Source: Streptomyces phaeolivaceus
GTDB lineage: Bacteria > Actinomycetota > Actinomycetes > Streptomycetales > Streptomycetaceae
Direction: 5' to 3'
Assembly: GCF_009184865.1 (NCBI RefSeq)
Contig: NZ_CP045096.1
Location: forward strand, 9,176,001 to 9,240,000
Length of the DNA stretch: 64,000 nt
Positions within the stretch are counted from its first letter, which is position 1; each line of letters opens with the position of its first letter. The notes beneath the pieces were generated by a model. That model was given only the letters and a program-made list of their open reading frames with translations, had not been told where the DNA came from and did not search any database. A program made the position numbers and the translations under genes. Positions 17,776-25,510 of the stretch are shown piece by piece.

Positions 17776-19137
17776 ATGGCGGCACCCGCCCAGCGGCGCA
17801 TCCTCAGAACGGCAATCCCCGGTCCCGAGTCGGTCAGACTGCATGCGGCGCGAGCCGTCACCACGGCGGCCGGTCTGGGCGTGACCCTGCCGGTCTTCGT
17901 GGCGGAGGCGGGCGGCGGCATCGTCGTCGACGTCGACGGCAACCACCTCATCGACATGGCCTCGGGCATCGCGGTCACCAGCGTCGGCGCGTCCCATCCC
18001 GAGGTCGTGCGGAGTGTCCAGGAGCAGGTGGAGCGGTTCACCCACACCTGCTTCCTGGTCACCGAGTACGAATCGGCGGTGGAGGTCGCCCGGGTCCTCA
18101 ACCGTCTCACCCCGGGCGACCACGACAAGCGGACCGCCCTGTTCACCACCGGCGCGGAGGCGGTGGAGAACGCGGTGAAGATCGCCCGGACCCACACGGG
18201 GCGCCAGGCGGTGGTGGTCCTGGGACACGCGTACCACGGCCGGACGCTGCTGACGATGACCATGACGTCGAAGAACACGCCGTACAAGGACGGATTCGGC
18301 CCCTACGCCCCCGGGATCCACCGGGTCCCGTCGCCGTACGGCTTCCGCTGGCCCGGCGACCCCGACCAGGTGGCGGCGGAGGCGTTCGCACAGCTGAGGG
18401 ATGTCGTCGAGACCCAGATCGGCCCGCACAACGTGGCCGCGATCGTGGCCGAACCCATCCAGGGCGAGGGCGGGTTCATCGTTCCCCCGCCCGGCTACCT
18501 GCCCGCCGTGGCCGCCTACGCCCGGGAGCACGGCATCGTGTTCGTCGCCGACGAGATCCAGGCCGGTCTCGGCCGGACCGGCGCCATGTTCGCCTGTGAC
18601 CACGAGAACGTCGTTCCCGACCTGGTGATCACGGCGAAGGCGCTGGGCGGCGGACTGCCACTGTCCGCGGTGACCGGCCGGACGGAGATCATGGACGCGG
18701 TCGCCCCCGGCGGGCTCGGCGGCACGTACGCGGGCAACCCGGTCGCCTGCGCCGCCGCCCTGGCGGTTCTGCGGATCATCGAGGACGAGGACCTGGCCGG
18801 TGCCGCGCGCCGGATCGAGGAGATCGCCATGCCACGGCTGACCGCGCTGGTCGGCGAGGACTCCTGGGTCGGCGAGGTCCGTGGGCGTGGTGCGATGCTG
18901 GCACTCGAACTGATCGAGCCCGGCACCCTGAACACGACGAGGACGCCGGCCCCGGCGGCGGCCAGGGCCGTCGCCGCCCACTGCCACCGCGAGGGCGTTC
19001 TCGCCCTCACCTGCGGTACCTACGGAAACGTCATCCGGCTGCTGCCGCCGCTGGTGATCGGCGGCGAGCTGCTCCGGGACGCGCTGGGTGTCATCGAGGC
19101 GGCGGTCGCCTCTCTGGGAAAGGGTGAACACGCATGA
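17776..19137 (+). CDS. gabT: 4-aminobutyrate (omega-amino acid) aminotransferase
   Basis: A 453-residue class III aminotransferase. Typical GabT blocks are visible: FTTGAEAVENAVKIAR, HAYHGRT, AEPIQGEGGF, FVADEIQAGLGRTG and the PLP Lys in VITAKALGGGLPLSAV. It moves the amino group of GABA, or of 5-aminovalerate in lysine breakdown, to 2-oxoglutarate and yields the semialdehyde. ATG 17776 was chosen because GGGAG precedes it by five bases; another ATG lies four codons upstream. The stop overlaps the next aldehyde dehydrogenase start (ATGA), giving a two-gene operon controlled from the PucR divergent promoter. Confidence 0.9.
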   Translation: MAAPAQRRILRTAIPGPESVRLHAARAVTTAAGLGVTLPVFVAEAGGGIVVDVDGNHLIDMASGIAVTSVGASHPEVVRSVQEQVERFTHTCFLVTEYESAVEVARVLNRLTPGDHDKRTALFTTGAEAVENAVKIARTHTGRQAVVVLGHAYHGRTLLTMTMTSKNTPYKDGFGPYAPGIHRVPSPYGFRWPGDPDQVAAEAFAQLRDVVETQIGPHNVAAIVAEPIQGEGGFIVPPPGYLPAVAAYAREHGIVFVADEIQAGLGRTGAMFACDHENVVPDLVITAKALGGGLPLSAVTGRTEIMDAVAPGGLGGTYAGNPVACAAALAVLRIIEDEDLAGAARRIEEIAMPRLTALVGEDSWVGEVRGRGAMLALELIEPGTLNTTRTPAPAAARAVAAHCHREGVLALTCGTYGNVIRLLPPLVIGGELLRDALGVIEAAVASLGKGEHA

Positions 19138-20657
19138 GTACGATCAGCTACCGACCGTGTACCGGCGAGGCCGTCGCCGCCGTGGACGACAGCACGCCGG
19201 CCGACGTCGACGCGGCCGTGGCCAGGGCGCGCGCCGCGGTGCCCGCCCTGGCCACGGCGGCCCCCGCGCGGCGCCGGGCCTGGCTGGAACGTCTGGCGGA
19301 CGTCCTCGACGAGCACACCGAGGAACTGGCCGCCCTGGCCGACGAGGAGACCGCGCTCGGCATGCCGCGGCTGCGCTCCGAGGCCGCGCGGATGGCCAGC
19401 CAGCTGCGGTTCTACGGCGCCGTCGCCGCAGAGGGCTCCTACCTCGGTGTGACCGTCGACGACGCCTCGGTGCTCTCCACCGGGACGCCCGCGCCCCGCA
19501 TGGTCAGGGTCAACCAGCCGCTGGGCCCGGTGGCGGTGTTCGGGGCGAGCAACTTCCCCTTCGGATTCGGGGTGCTGGGCAACGACACCGCCTCCGCGCT
19601 CGCGGCCGGCTGCCCCGTGATCGCGAAGGCCCACCCCGCCCACGTCCGGCTGTGTGTGCGGCTGGCCGAGCTCGCCGACGCCGCGCTCACCGACGCGGGC
19701 GCCCCGCCGGGCGCCTTCGGCCTCGTCCTCGGCCTCGACTCGGGAACCCGGCTCGTGCGGGACGCGGGGATCGCCGCCGTCGGCTTCACCGGCTCGCAGG
19801 CCGGCGGGCTCGCGCTGTGGCGGCTCGCGAACGAACGTCCCGTCGTGATTCCCGTGTACGCCGAGATGGGAACCGTGAATCCCGTCGTGGTGACGCCGGG
19901 TGCGGCGGCCACCGGGATGGACACGATCGCGGCGGGCTTCGTGGATTCGTTCACGCTCGGCGCGGGCCAGTTCTGCACCAAGCCGGGACTGCTCCTGGCG
20001 CCCGCGGGCCAGGGTGCCCCGGCCGCGGTCGCCGCGGCCCTCGGCAAGGCGTCACCGCCCCTCACCATGCTGACCCAGGGCATCGCGGCCGCCGCCGCCA
20101 CCGGTGTCGCGGCCCTGCTCGACGCGGGCGCCGCGGTACTCGGACGGATCCCGGGTCCGGCCGACGGCTGGGCCGCGGACGCGGTGGCGCTGTCGGCCCC
20201 GATCGGCGCGCTCACCGAAGGCAGCCGCCTGCTGGAGGAGTGCTTCGCCCCGGTGGCGCTCGTCGTCGAGTACCACGGCCCCGAGGACCTCGCCGACGCG
20301 CTCGACGCGCTCCAGGGCAGCCTCACCGGCACGGTCATCACCGACGGGACCCCCACCGACCCCCACGCCGCCACGCTGATCGACCGGCTGTCGGACCAGG
20401 TGGGCCGCGTGACCGTCGACGACTGGCCGACCGGGGCCGCGTGGACCTGGGCCCAGCAGCACGGCGGCCCGTGGCCGGCGACCTCCGCACCGTCGACCAC
20501 CTCCGTCGGCGCCGCGGCGCTGGACCGGTGGACGCGCCCCGTGACCTACCAGTCCACGCCCGACGCCTGGCTGCCGCCGGCCGGCCGGAAGACCAACCCG
20601 TGGGGCGTGCCCCAGCGGATCAACGGGCTCCGGACCGACGGGTCCCCGACGGAGTGA
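19134..20657 (+). CDS. 2,5-dioxovalerate / glutarate-semialdehyde dehydrogenase
   Basis: A 507-residue ALDH of the alpha-ketoglutaric-semialdehyde dehydrogenase subfamily. Marks are FGASNFPFGFGV, GFTGSQAGG, the base Glu in VYAEMGTVNPV, and the nucleophile Cys in LGAGQFCTKPG. The C-terminal PATSAPSTTSVGAAALDRWTRPV pattern is also typical. Known members oxidise 2,5-dioxopentanoate from hydroxyproline or sugar acids and often accept glutarate or succinate semialdehyde. Coupling to gabT points to a semialdehyde from an omega-amino acid; the hydroxyproline-type epimerases at the left edge make 2,5-dioxopentanoate an equal candidate. CoA-transferase and glutaryl-CoA dehydrogenase remnants lie immediately downstream. 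Confidence 0.86.
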   Translation: MSTISYRPCTGEAVAAVDDSTPADVDAAVARARAAVPALATAAPARRRAWLERLADVLDEHTEELAALADEETALGMPRLRSEAARMASQLRFYGAVAAEGSYLGVTVDDASVLSTGTPAPRMVRVNQPLGPVAVFGASNFPFGFGVLGNDTASALAAGCPVIAKAHPAHVRLCVRLAELADAALTDAGAPPGAFGLVLGLDSGTRLVRDAGIAAVGFTGSQAGGLALWRLANERPVVIPVYAEMGTVNPVVVTPGAAATGMDTIAAGFVDSFTLGAGQFCTKPGLLLAPAGQGAPAAVAAALGKASPPLTMLTQGIAAAAATGVAALLDAGAAVLGRIPGPADGWAADAVALSAPIGALTEGSRLLEECFAPVALVVEYHGPEDLADALDALQGSLTGTVITDGTPTDPHAATLIDRLSDQVGRVTVDDWPTGAAWTWAQQHGGPWPATSAPSTTSVGAAALDRWTRPVTYQSTPDAWLPPAGRKTNPWGVPQRINGLRTDGSPTE

Positions 20658-20661
20658 CGCG

Positions 20662-20950
20662 ATGACTCTTCCCCTCGACGGAATCCTGGTGGCCGATTTC
20701 AGCCGGGTGCTCGACGGCCCGGGGAGCCTGGAGCACACCGGTGAAGGCCGGCGGCGCCTGGTCGACGTACTGACCTCCAAGGACGCCACGATGGGGATCC
20801 TTGCCGCGTTGCGGGCCCGGGGGACGATGGGAAGGAGCCGGCGGGCGGAGGCGAACCTGCTGTCGGGTCTCCTGGGTTCCTTGGGAAACACCCACCCGTC
20901 GATCGCACCGTACGAGCTGCCGCAGTGCGCGGACGGACCGGTCGCCAGCC
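20662..20950 (+). pseudogene. Decayed family III CoA-transferase (glutarate CoA-transferase-like remnant)
   Basis: The frame starts MTLPLDGILVADFSRVLDGPG, the N-terminus of CaiB/BaiF CoA-transferases. It then jumps to VDVLTSKDATMGILAALRAR...AEANLLSGLLGSLGN and THPSIAPYE...ADGPVA, which normally lie about 150-240 residues into a roughly 400-residue protein. More than 100 central residues and the whole C-terminal half are missing, so it is a deletion remnant and not an active enzyme. It sits four bases after the semialdehyde dehydrogenase stop, so the ancestral operon probably continued with it. Succinyl-CoA:glutarate CoA-transferase (GcdG) is the best ancestor, given the next remnant. Confidence 0.78.
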
Positions 20951-20953
20951 CCC

Positions 20954-21094
20954 GGCGCCGATGGCGTTTCCTTCGAATACCCCGTGATCCGGCACATGAA
21001 CAACCTTGAGTCGGTGCTGACCGACGAGGGCACCGTCGGGATGCACACCCTCGTACCGGGCGAAGTCCTCACGGGACACCCGGCGTTCCGCCGA
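20954..21094 (+). pseudogene. C-terminal fragment of glutaryl-CoA dehydrogenase
   Basis: In the frame shifted by +1 relative to the CoA-transferase remnant, codons read GADGVSFEYPVIRHMNNLES, then VLTDEGTVGMHTLVPGEVLTGHPAFR. This is the end of an actinobacterial glutaryl-CoA dehydrogenase, where Y-E-G-T carries the catalytic Glu; here it reads D-E-G-T. The normal stop after the final Arg is lost and the frame runs on to about 21250. The first 300-odd residues are absent. The fragment was joined to the CoA-transferase remnant by a deletion. CoA-transferase plus this dehydrogenase is the usual pair for glutarate breakdown to crotonyl-CoA. Confidence 0.75.
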
Positions 21095-21237
21095 ACTCGG
21101 GCGGTGTGCGTTTCGACGCTGGCGTTCCCCCGGCACCGTCCGGCCGGTCACCTCGGTCCGCCCGGCCCCGACGCGCGGAGTTCCGAGCAGCGTCTCCGGT
21201 ACGCGGACCTAGGCACGTACATCCACGACCAATCGGC

Positions 21238-21254
21238 TGTAGATTGTTGACAAA
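21238..21254. promoter_or_regulatory. Putative GntR/FCD operator, site 3 (etfBA)
   Basis: TGTAGATTGTTGACAAA, identical over 17 bases to the site at 25315. It lies 207 bases upstream of etfB, just beyond the gcdH remnant, so the promoter for etfBA is expected here. The 21255-21461 stretch looks like a long untranslated leader or contains a missed small ORF; I see no convincing gene in it. Confidence 0.7.
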
Positions 21255-21461
21255 AGGTGGAGTGGGTGCCCAACCTGGTGCTCATGGCCGAGAGCGCGCA
21301 CGCGGGTCGATGGCCATCCGCGTTCGTTCCCACCAGCGGTCCGCTCATGCCCATCGGTCGGCGGGAGCGCGTCGCCGCGCAGGACGACTCTCCTCCGGCT
21401 CAAGGCCATCGGGGCCCGCTTGCCCCGCCTCGCCCGTTCGCCGCTTGAAACCGGAGATGTG

Positions 21462-22274
21462 ATGAACATTGTCGTGTGTGTGAAGTACGTGCCGGACGCC
21501 ACGGCGGATCGGAGGTTCGAGGATGACGGCACGGTCGACCGCGAGGACGTGGACGGTCTGCTGTCGGAGCTGGACGAGTACGCCGTGGAACAGGCGCTGC
21601 AGATCAGGGAGCACCTCGAGGACGGCGACGGCGGCGACGACGTCGTGGTGACGGCGCTGTGCGTCGGGCCGGAGGAGGCGTCCGACGCGGTGCGCAAGGC
21701 CCTGCAGATGGGTGCCGACAATGGTGTGCATGTCGTGGACGACGCGATCGCCGGCTCGGACGCGCCGGCCACGTCGCTGGTGTTGGCCGAGGCCGTCAGG
21801 AAGCTCGGTGCCGACTCGGGCCGGTCGCTGGTGGTGTGCGGCATGGCTTCCACGGACGGTGGCATGGGCGTGGTGCCCGCGATGGTGTCGGAGCGGCTGG
21901 GCATACCGGGCGTGACGCTGGGGACGCAGATCACGGTGGAGGCCGACACCGTGCGGATCCGCCGGGACGGTGAGACCTCCGCCGACACCGTCGAAGGCAC
22001 GCTGCCCGCGGTCCTGTCGGTGACGGACCAGTCGGGCGAGGCACGCTACCCGTCGTTCAAGGGGATCATGGCGGCGAAGAAGAAGCCGGTGGAGACCTGG
22101 TCGCTGGCGGACCTGGGGATCGACGCGGAGCGGGTCGGCGCGACCGCGGCGTGGTCGGTGGTCGAAGCGACCAGCGCCCGTCCGCCGCGCACCGCCGGTC
22201 ATGTCGTGACCGATGAGGACGGCTCGGGCGCCGAGGCGCTGGTCGGCTTCCTCGCTTCGAAGAAGTTCGTCTGA
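21462..22274 (+). CDS. etfB: Electron transfer flavoprotein beta subunit
   Basis: A 270-residue ETF beta subunit, the AMP-binding half of the soluble FAD electron carrier between acyl-CoA dehydrogenase-type flavoenzymes and ETF:quinone oxidoreductase. It starts MNIVVCVKYVPDATADRRFE. The region QMGADNGVHVVDDAIAGSD and DGGMGVVPAMVSERLGIPGV carry the family signature before the C-terminal KKKPVETWSLADLGI. CCGGAGA precedes the ATG. It is followed by etfA after 41 bases. The GntR operator upstream suggests this copy serves the local dehydrogenases (5429-7734, 8248-10455, possibly lhgO) rather than general metabolism only. Confidence 0.93.
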   Translation: MNIVVCVKYVPDATADRRFEDDGTVDREDVDGLLSELDEYAVEQALQIREHLEDGDGGDDVVVTALCVGPEEASDAVRKALQMGADNGVHVVDDAIAGSDAPATSLVLAEAVRKLGADSGRSLVVCGMASTDGGMGVVPAMVSERLGIPGVTLGTQITVEADTVRIRRDGETSADTVEGTLPAVLSVTDQSGEARYPSFKGIMAAKKKPVETWSLADLGIDAERVGATAAWSVVEATSARPPRTAGHVVTDEDGSGAEALVGFLASKKFV

Positions 22275-22315
22275 CCGGGGTCCGTCGGGACGAACAGAGA
22301 CTCACTGAGAGGAAC

Positions 22316-23314
22316 ATGAACATGCCCGAGGTACTTGTTCTGGTCGACCTCGTCGATGACGGCGGCGCGCGAAAGGTCGGCAAGCCGGCCCTGGAACTGC
22401 TCACCATCGCGCGCCGGCTCGGCGAGCCGTCCGCGGTCGTGGTCGGTCCGCCGGACGCCGATGTCGCAGAAACCCTCAAGCGGTACGGCGCGGCCAGGAT
22501 CTACACGGTCCCCGACACCGACGTGTCGGGCTATCTGGTGGCGCCGAAGGCCGAACTGCTGGCGCAACTCGTGGACAGGGCCGGGCAGGAGGGCGGCCCG
22601 GCCGCGGTACTTCTGCCTTCGACGGGTGAAGGCAAGGAGATCGCCGGCCGCCTGGCGGTCAAGACCGGCTCCGGCCTGATCACGGACGCGGTGGACGTCA
22701 CGAGGGACGACGACGGGACGCCCATGACGACCCAGTCGGTCTTCGCGGGCAACTTCACCGTGCGCGCCAAGGTCACCAGGGGCACACCGGTCATCGCGGT
22801 GAAGCCGAACTCCGCGACTCCGGAGGAAGCCTGGGCGGAGGGCGTCGTGGAGGAGTTCACCGTGACGGTGCCGGACGCCGCGAAGGGGGCGAGGATCACC
22901 GCGTCGCAGCCGCGGCAGTCGTCGGGGCGGCCGGAACTGACCGAGGCGGCGATCGTGGTCTCCGGCGGTCGTGGCACCGGTGGTGACTTCGAGCCGGTGG
23001 AGCGGTTCGCCGATCAGCTCGGTGCCGCCGTCGGAGCCTCCCGCGCCGCAGTGGACGCGGGCTGGTACCCGCACTCGTGCCAGGTCGGCCAGACCGGCAA
23101 GACCGTCTCGCCCCAGCTCTACGTCGCCGGAGGCATCTCCGGCGCGATACAGCACAGGGCGGGCATGCAGACGTCGAAGACGATCGTCGCGGTGAACAAG
23201 GATCCGGAAGCGCCGGTCTTCGACCTCGTCGACTTCGGCGTCGTCGGTGACTTGCACACGGTGCTTCCCGCCGCCACGGAACAGATCAGTGCCCGTCGTC
23301 ACCACGCCGGTTGA
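22316..23314 (+). CDS. etfA: Electron transfer flavoprotein alpha subunit
   Basis: A 332-residue ETF alpha subunit that binds FAD at its C-terminal domain. The FAD block is unmistakable: VVSGGRGTGGDFEPVERFAD, then GASRAAVDAGWYPHSCQVGQ, then TVSPQLYVAGGISGAIQHRA and SKTIVAVNKDPEAPVFDL. AGAGGAA lies just upstream of the ATG at 22316; a second ATG two codons later is also possible. It ends the etfBA unit, and a very strong terminator follows at 23573. Confidence 0.94.
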   Translation: MNMPEVLVLVDLVDDGGARKVGKPALELLTIARRLGEPSAVVVGPPDADVAETLKRYGAARIYTVPDTDVSGYLVAPKAELLAQLVDRAGQEGGPAAVLLPSTGEGKEIAGRLAVKTGSGLITDAVDVTRDDDGTPMTTQSVFAGNFTVRAKVTRGTPVIAVKPNSATPEEAWAEGVVEEFTVTVPDAAKGARITASQPRQSSGRPELTEAAIVVSGGRGTGGDFEPVERFADQLGAAVGASRAAVDAGWYPHSCQVGQTGKTVSPQLYVAGGISGAIQHRAGMQTSKTIVAVNKDPEAPVFDLVDFGVVGDLHTVLPAATEQISARRHHAG

Positions 23315-23901
23315 ACCGGAGGGGTGAACAGAAGGCCCCGCCAGGCGGATCCGGCTGCGGAACGACCTGCCGCCGTGGTCGGGCACCGGTCGGCGGCATC
23401 ACCCGCAGCGAGGCGAGCGCCGGGCCCCGTGTCGGACAGGGGCCCGGCGGGGACCCGGGACGGTCCTGGCGAGGCGCGCGCGCCTCGCCGCCGCTCGAAG
23501 TGGCTCGAAACAGCGGGTCTTCGAGGTCAGGGGGGCGGAGGCCGGGCGGTGCTCCGCCGTGACCGGTCCTGCCCGAAAGGGACCGCGCCGGGATTCCGGC
23601 GCGGTCCCTTTCGGCCGTGCCGGTGAGAGGGCGCTTCGTCAAAAGGTCCGCGCTGTCGAGCGGACGGCCGGTGCCTCACCACGTCAAGCGACGTCATCGC
23701 GGGCGAGGGCGGAGGGCGGCCGAAGGACTCGTCCGGCCTTCTCGGACGGTCGTCATCACATCGCGGAGACGGCCACTGGCATGTGCCCGGCTCCTCGGCA
23801 CTCCACAGGTCCGCAGGGGCGTCGCCCTGTGGACCTCGCGCCGAGTCCGCGCCGGTCAGCCCCAGAACTCCCCCATGGCGAGGGCCGGAAGCCGGTGGGT
23901 G
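23315..23901. other. Intergenic stretch between etfA and gntR
   Basis: No gene is supported in this 587-base gap. Apart from the hairpin at 23573-23614 it is GC-rich sequence between two convergent genes. Reading frames here are open only through base composition and show no recognisable domain. Confidence 0.6.
23573..23614. terminator. Strong hairpin between etfA and gntR
   Basis: A perfect 19-bp stem (CCGAAAGGGACCGCGCCGG) with a GATT loop lies about 260 bases past etfA and about 290 bases past the convergent gntR stop. Being symmetric, it may stop transcription in both directions. Confidence 0.75.
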
Positions 23902-24561
23902 TCAGCCGGTACGGAAGTCCTCCGTGACGGCCTCGGGCTGGATATGCCTGGCGAACTCGCGGCGAATGGCCCGCTTGTCCCCCGACTCGATCACCGTGAG
24001 CAGTGTCCGGTGCGAGGTGGCGATGTCCGTGAGGCTGCCCAGCCTTCGATGATCGAGAGCCATGAACAGGCGCATCTGGTTCTGCCAGGACGTCCAGATG
24101 TCCAGGAGAACCTGGTTCTGGGTGGCGGCGTAGATCGCTCGGTGCACCGCGAGATGCGCGTCGATGCTCTGGGCCGCGTCTTCTGCCTGTGCGGCCTTCT
24201 CGAGCGCCTCGACGGCATCGATCAGCGCCTGATGCCCTTCCCCGTGACGGAGTTCGTCGAGTGCCGTGATGGCCGCGTAGGGCTCCAGGACAGTGCGGAG
24301 TTGTTCGATCTGGGTCACCGTGTCGGCACTGACTTCCGCGACGTACGAGCCGCGGAATGCCTGGCGCTGGACCAGCCCCTCCTCCTCCAGGCGTTGCAGC
24401 GCCTCTCGGAGAGAGCCGCGACTGATCGCCAGCTCCTGCGAGAGCTGGGTCTCCCTCAACGGCGTGCCGGGCGCCAGGGATCCCGACAGGATGACGTCAC
24501 GGAGAATCGCAATGGCTTGGTCCGCCCTGGTGTGCGCAGGCATTGGCGGCAGTGTGACCAT
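23902..24561 (-). CDS. GntR-family (FadR/FCD) transcriptional regulator
   Basis: A 219-residue regulator. The winged helix-turn-helix occupies the first 75 residues (LREALQRLEEEGLVQRQAFRGSYVAE). The FCD ligand domain follows, with Asp/His metal-site residues spread through DAHLAVHRAIYAAT, SHRTLLTVIESGD and FARHIQPEA. Such proteins are usually repressors released by an organic acid. I chose ATG 24561, preceded by GGGAA; ATG 24543 is possible. A copy of the TGTAGATTGTNGACAA motif lies just upstream, indicating autoregulation, and four further copies front other catabolic units. CsiR, the glutarate-responsive GntR regulator of csiD-lhgO, is a functional parallel. Confidence 0.88.
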   Translation of the reverse strand: MVTLPPMPAHTRADQAIAILRDVILSGSLAPGTPLRETQLSQELAISRGSLREALQRLEEEGLVQRQAFRGSYVAEVSADTVTQIEQLRTVLEPYAAITALDELRHGEGHQALIDAVEALEKAAQAEDAAQSIDAHLAVHRAIYAATQNQVLLDIWTSWQNQMRLFMALDHRRLGSLTDIATSHRTLLTVIESGDKRAIRREFARHIQPEAVTEDFRTG

Positions 24562-24573
24562 CGCAGTTCCCAT

Positions 24574-24590
24574 CGTAGATTGTAGACATA
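24574..24590. promoter_or_regulatory. Putative GntR/FCD operator, site 4 (autoregulation)
   Basis: CGTAGATTGTAGACATA lies 12 bases upstream of the chosen gntR start, overlapping where the regulator's own promoter or start region must be. It is the weakest match of the five (final AT in place of AA). Confidence 0.65.
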
Positions 24591-25314
24591 CGGCAACTAT
24601 ACCCGCCGGGTCCGGGCTGGAAGGCCCTACGTCCAGCCAGATACGGGGCCGACGACCCTCTGGCGACATGGATGGTGCGACTGGGTCGAATGAGGGCCAC
24701 GCCGGGCTGGAGGCCGCCGGAAGACTGGCCGGGCGCGGGGATGTCAGGGCGGGCCCGGGGATGTCAGGGCGGGCCCGGTCGCTGTCCGCCACCGGAGCGC
24801 CACCGGCCGCCCGCCGATGAAGTCCCGGCCGTACCAAGACTGTTGGCCAACTCGCCGACGAGGGAAACCTGCGTGCGGAGTGCGACCGTATTCCGGCAGG
24901 CGTGACACTCCGGGTGCCGGATACCCGGTCGGTCGCGGCCCGGCGTGGCCTGTCCGCACCGCCCGCGGAATTCGCCGACGGCGTCCGTACGGCCGGGGTG
25001 GTCGAAGCGCCGTCCCATGGGAACCCTGGCCGCTGTCCGGATGCCGGAGCCGTGACCGGGGCGAAAGCGGTGGGGGTCCTGGCGTCGCCCGGGGGAACGT
25101 CGCCCCCGCCGGCCGCGCCGCTCGACCCGCGGTGCGCGCCCGGCCACCACGGCGAAGCCGTGGATCGCAGAGGCGGCTCCCGCCTCCCCGCCCGTCGCCT
25201 CGGGGGGTGACCGGCGGTGGTCGTGCCGGGCGTGAGCGGCACGCGCCATGCGTACCCACGGGCCGAACAGGGGCTCCGCCGGAGTCTTGTCACCCGATCC
25301 GTGAACCCCTAGGG
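24591..25314. other. Intergenic stretch upstream of the aminotransferase operon
   Basis: I see no gene in these 724 bases. An open frame on the plus strand at 24902-25210 has no recognisable domain or ribosome site and its composition is that of non-coding high-GC DNA. A 20-bp tandem repeat occurs at 24736-24775. The gap separates the leftward gntR from the rightward operon. Confidence 0.55.
24736..24775. repeat. 20-bp tandem repeat, two copies
   Basis: CGGGGATGTCAGGGCGGGCC is repeated perfectly twice, head to tail, in the non-coding gap between gntR and the aminotransferase operon. No function is apparent. Confidence 0.85.
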
Positions 25315-25331
25315 TGTAGATTGTTGACAAA
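25315..25331. promoter_or_regulatory. Putative GntR/FCD operator, site 5 (aminotransferase operon)
   Basis: TGTAGATTGTTGACAAA, identical to site 3, ends 14 bases before the small ORF that opens the aminotransferase operon. Bound repressor here would cover the region of transcription start or ribosome entry. Confidence 0.72.
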
Positions 25332-25345
25332 GAACGGAGTGGCGC

Positions 25346-25510
25346 ATGCTGCACCTGCGTGTCACGGGCGGGATCGCCGACCACGTCCACAGCGAGCCCA
25401 TCGAGGCCGCGTGGGAGGCGGTGCGCCAACTCCCCGACCAGGCCGATGTCCACGACTCCAGTCGTACCGGCCGTCGGGAACCTCTCACCGCCCCGGCGGC
25501 GTCGGTATGA
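25346..25510 (+). CDS. Small hypothetical protein (54 aa) coupled to the aminotransferase
   Basis: An ATG 12 bases after ACGGAG-type ribosome sequence opens a 54-codon frame beginning MLHLRVTGGIADHVHSEPIE. Its TGA overlaps the aminotransferase ATG (ATGA), the same coupling used throughout this district. The residue pattern is reasonable for a folded alpha/beta fragment (EPIEAAWEAVRQLPDQADV), but I recognise no family. It may be a real small protein, a leader peptide, or the remnant of a longer gene. The operator site 5 directly in front supports its being the first translated frame of the operon. Confidence 0.5.
   Translation: MLHLRVTGGIADHVHSEPIEAAWEAVRQLPDQADVHDSSRTGRREPLTAPAASV

Noticed and set aside
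24902..25210. 102-codon plus-strand open frame in the gntR to aminotransferase gap
   Set aside because: No ribosome site, no family resemblance, and a proline/glycine/alanine composition typical of non-coding high-GC DNA.
24817..25506. N-terminal extension of the aminotransferase in the same frame
   Set aside because: The upstream codons are low-complexity, cross the GntR operator, and the 54-codon frame with ATGA coupling fixes the start at 25507.
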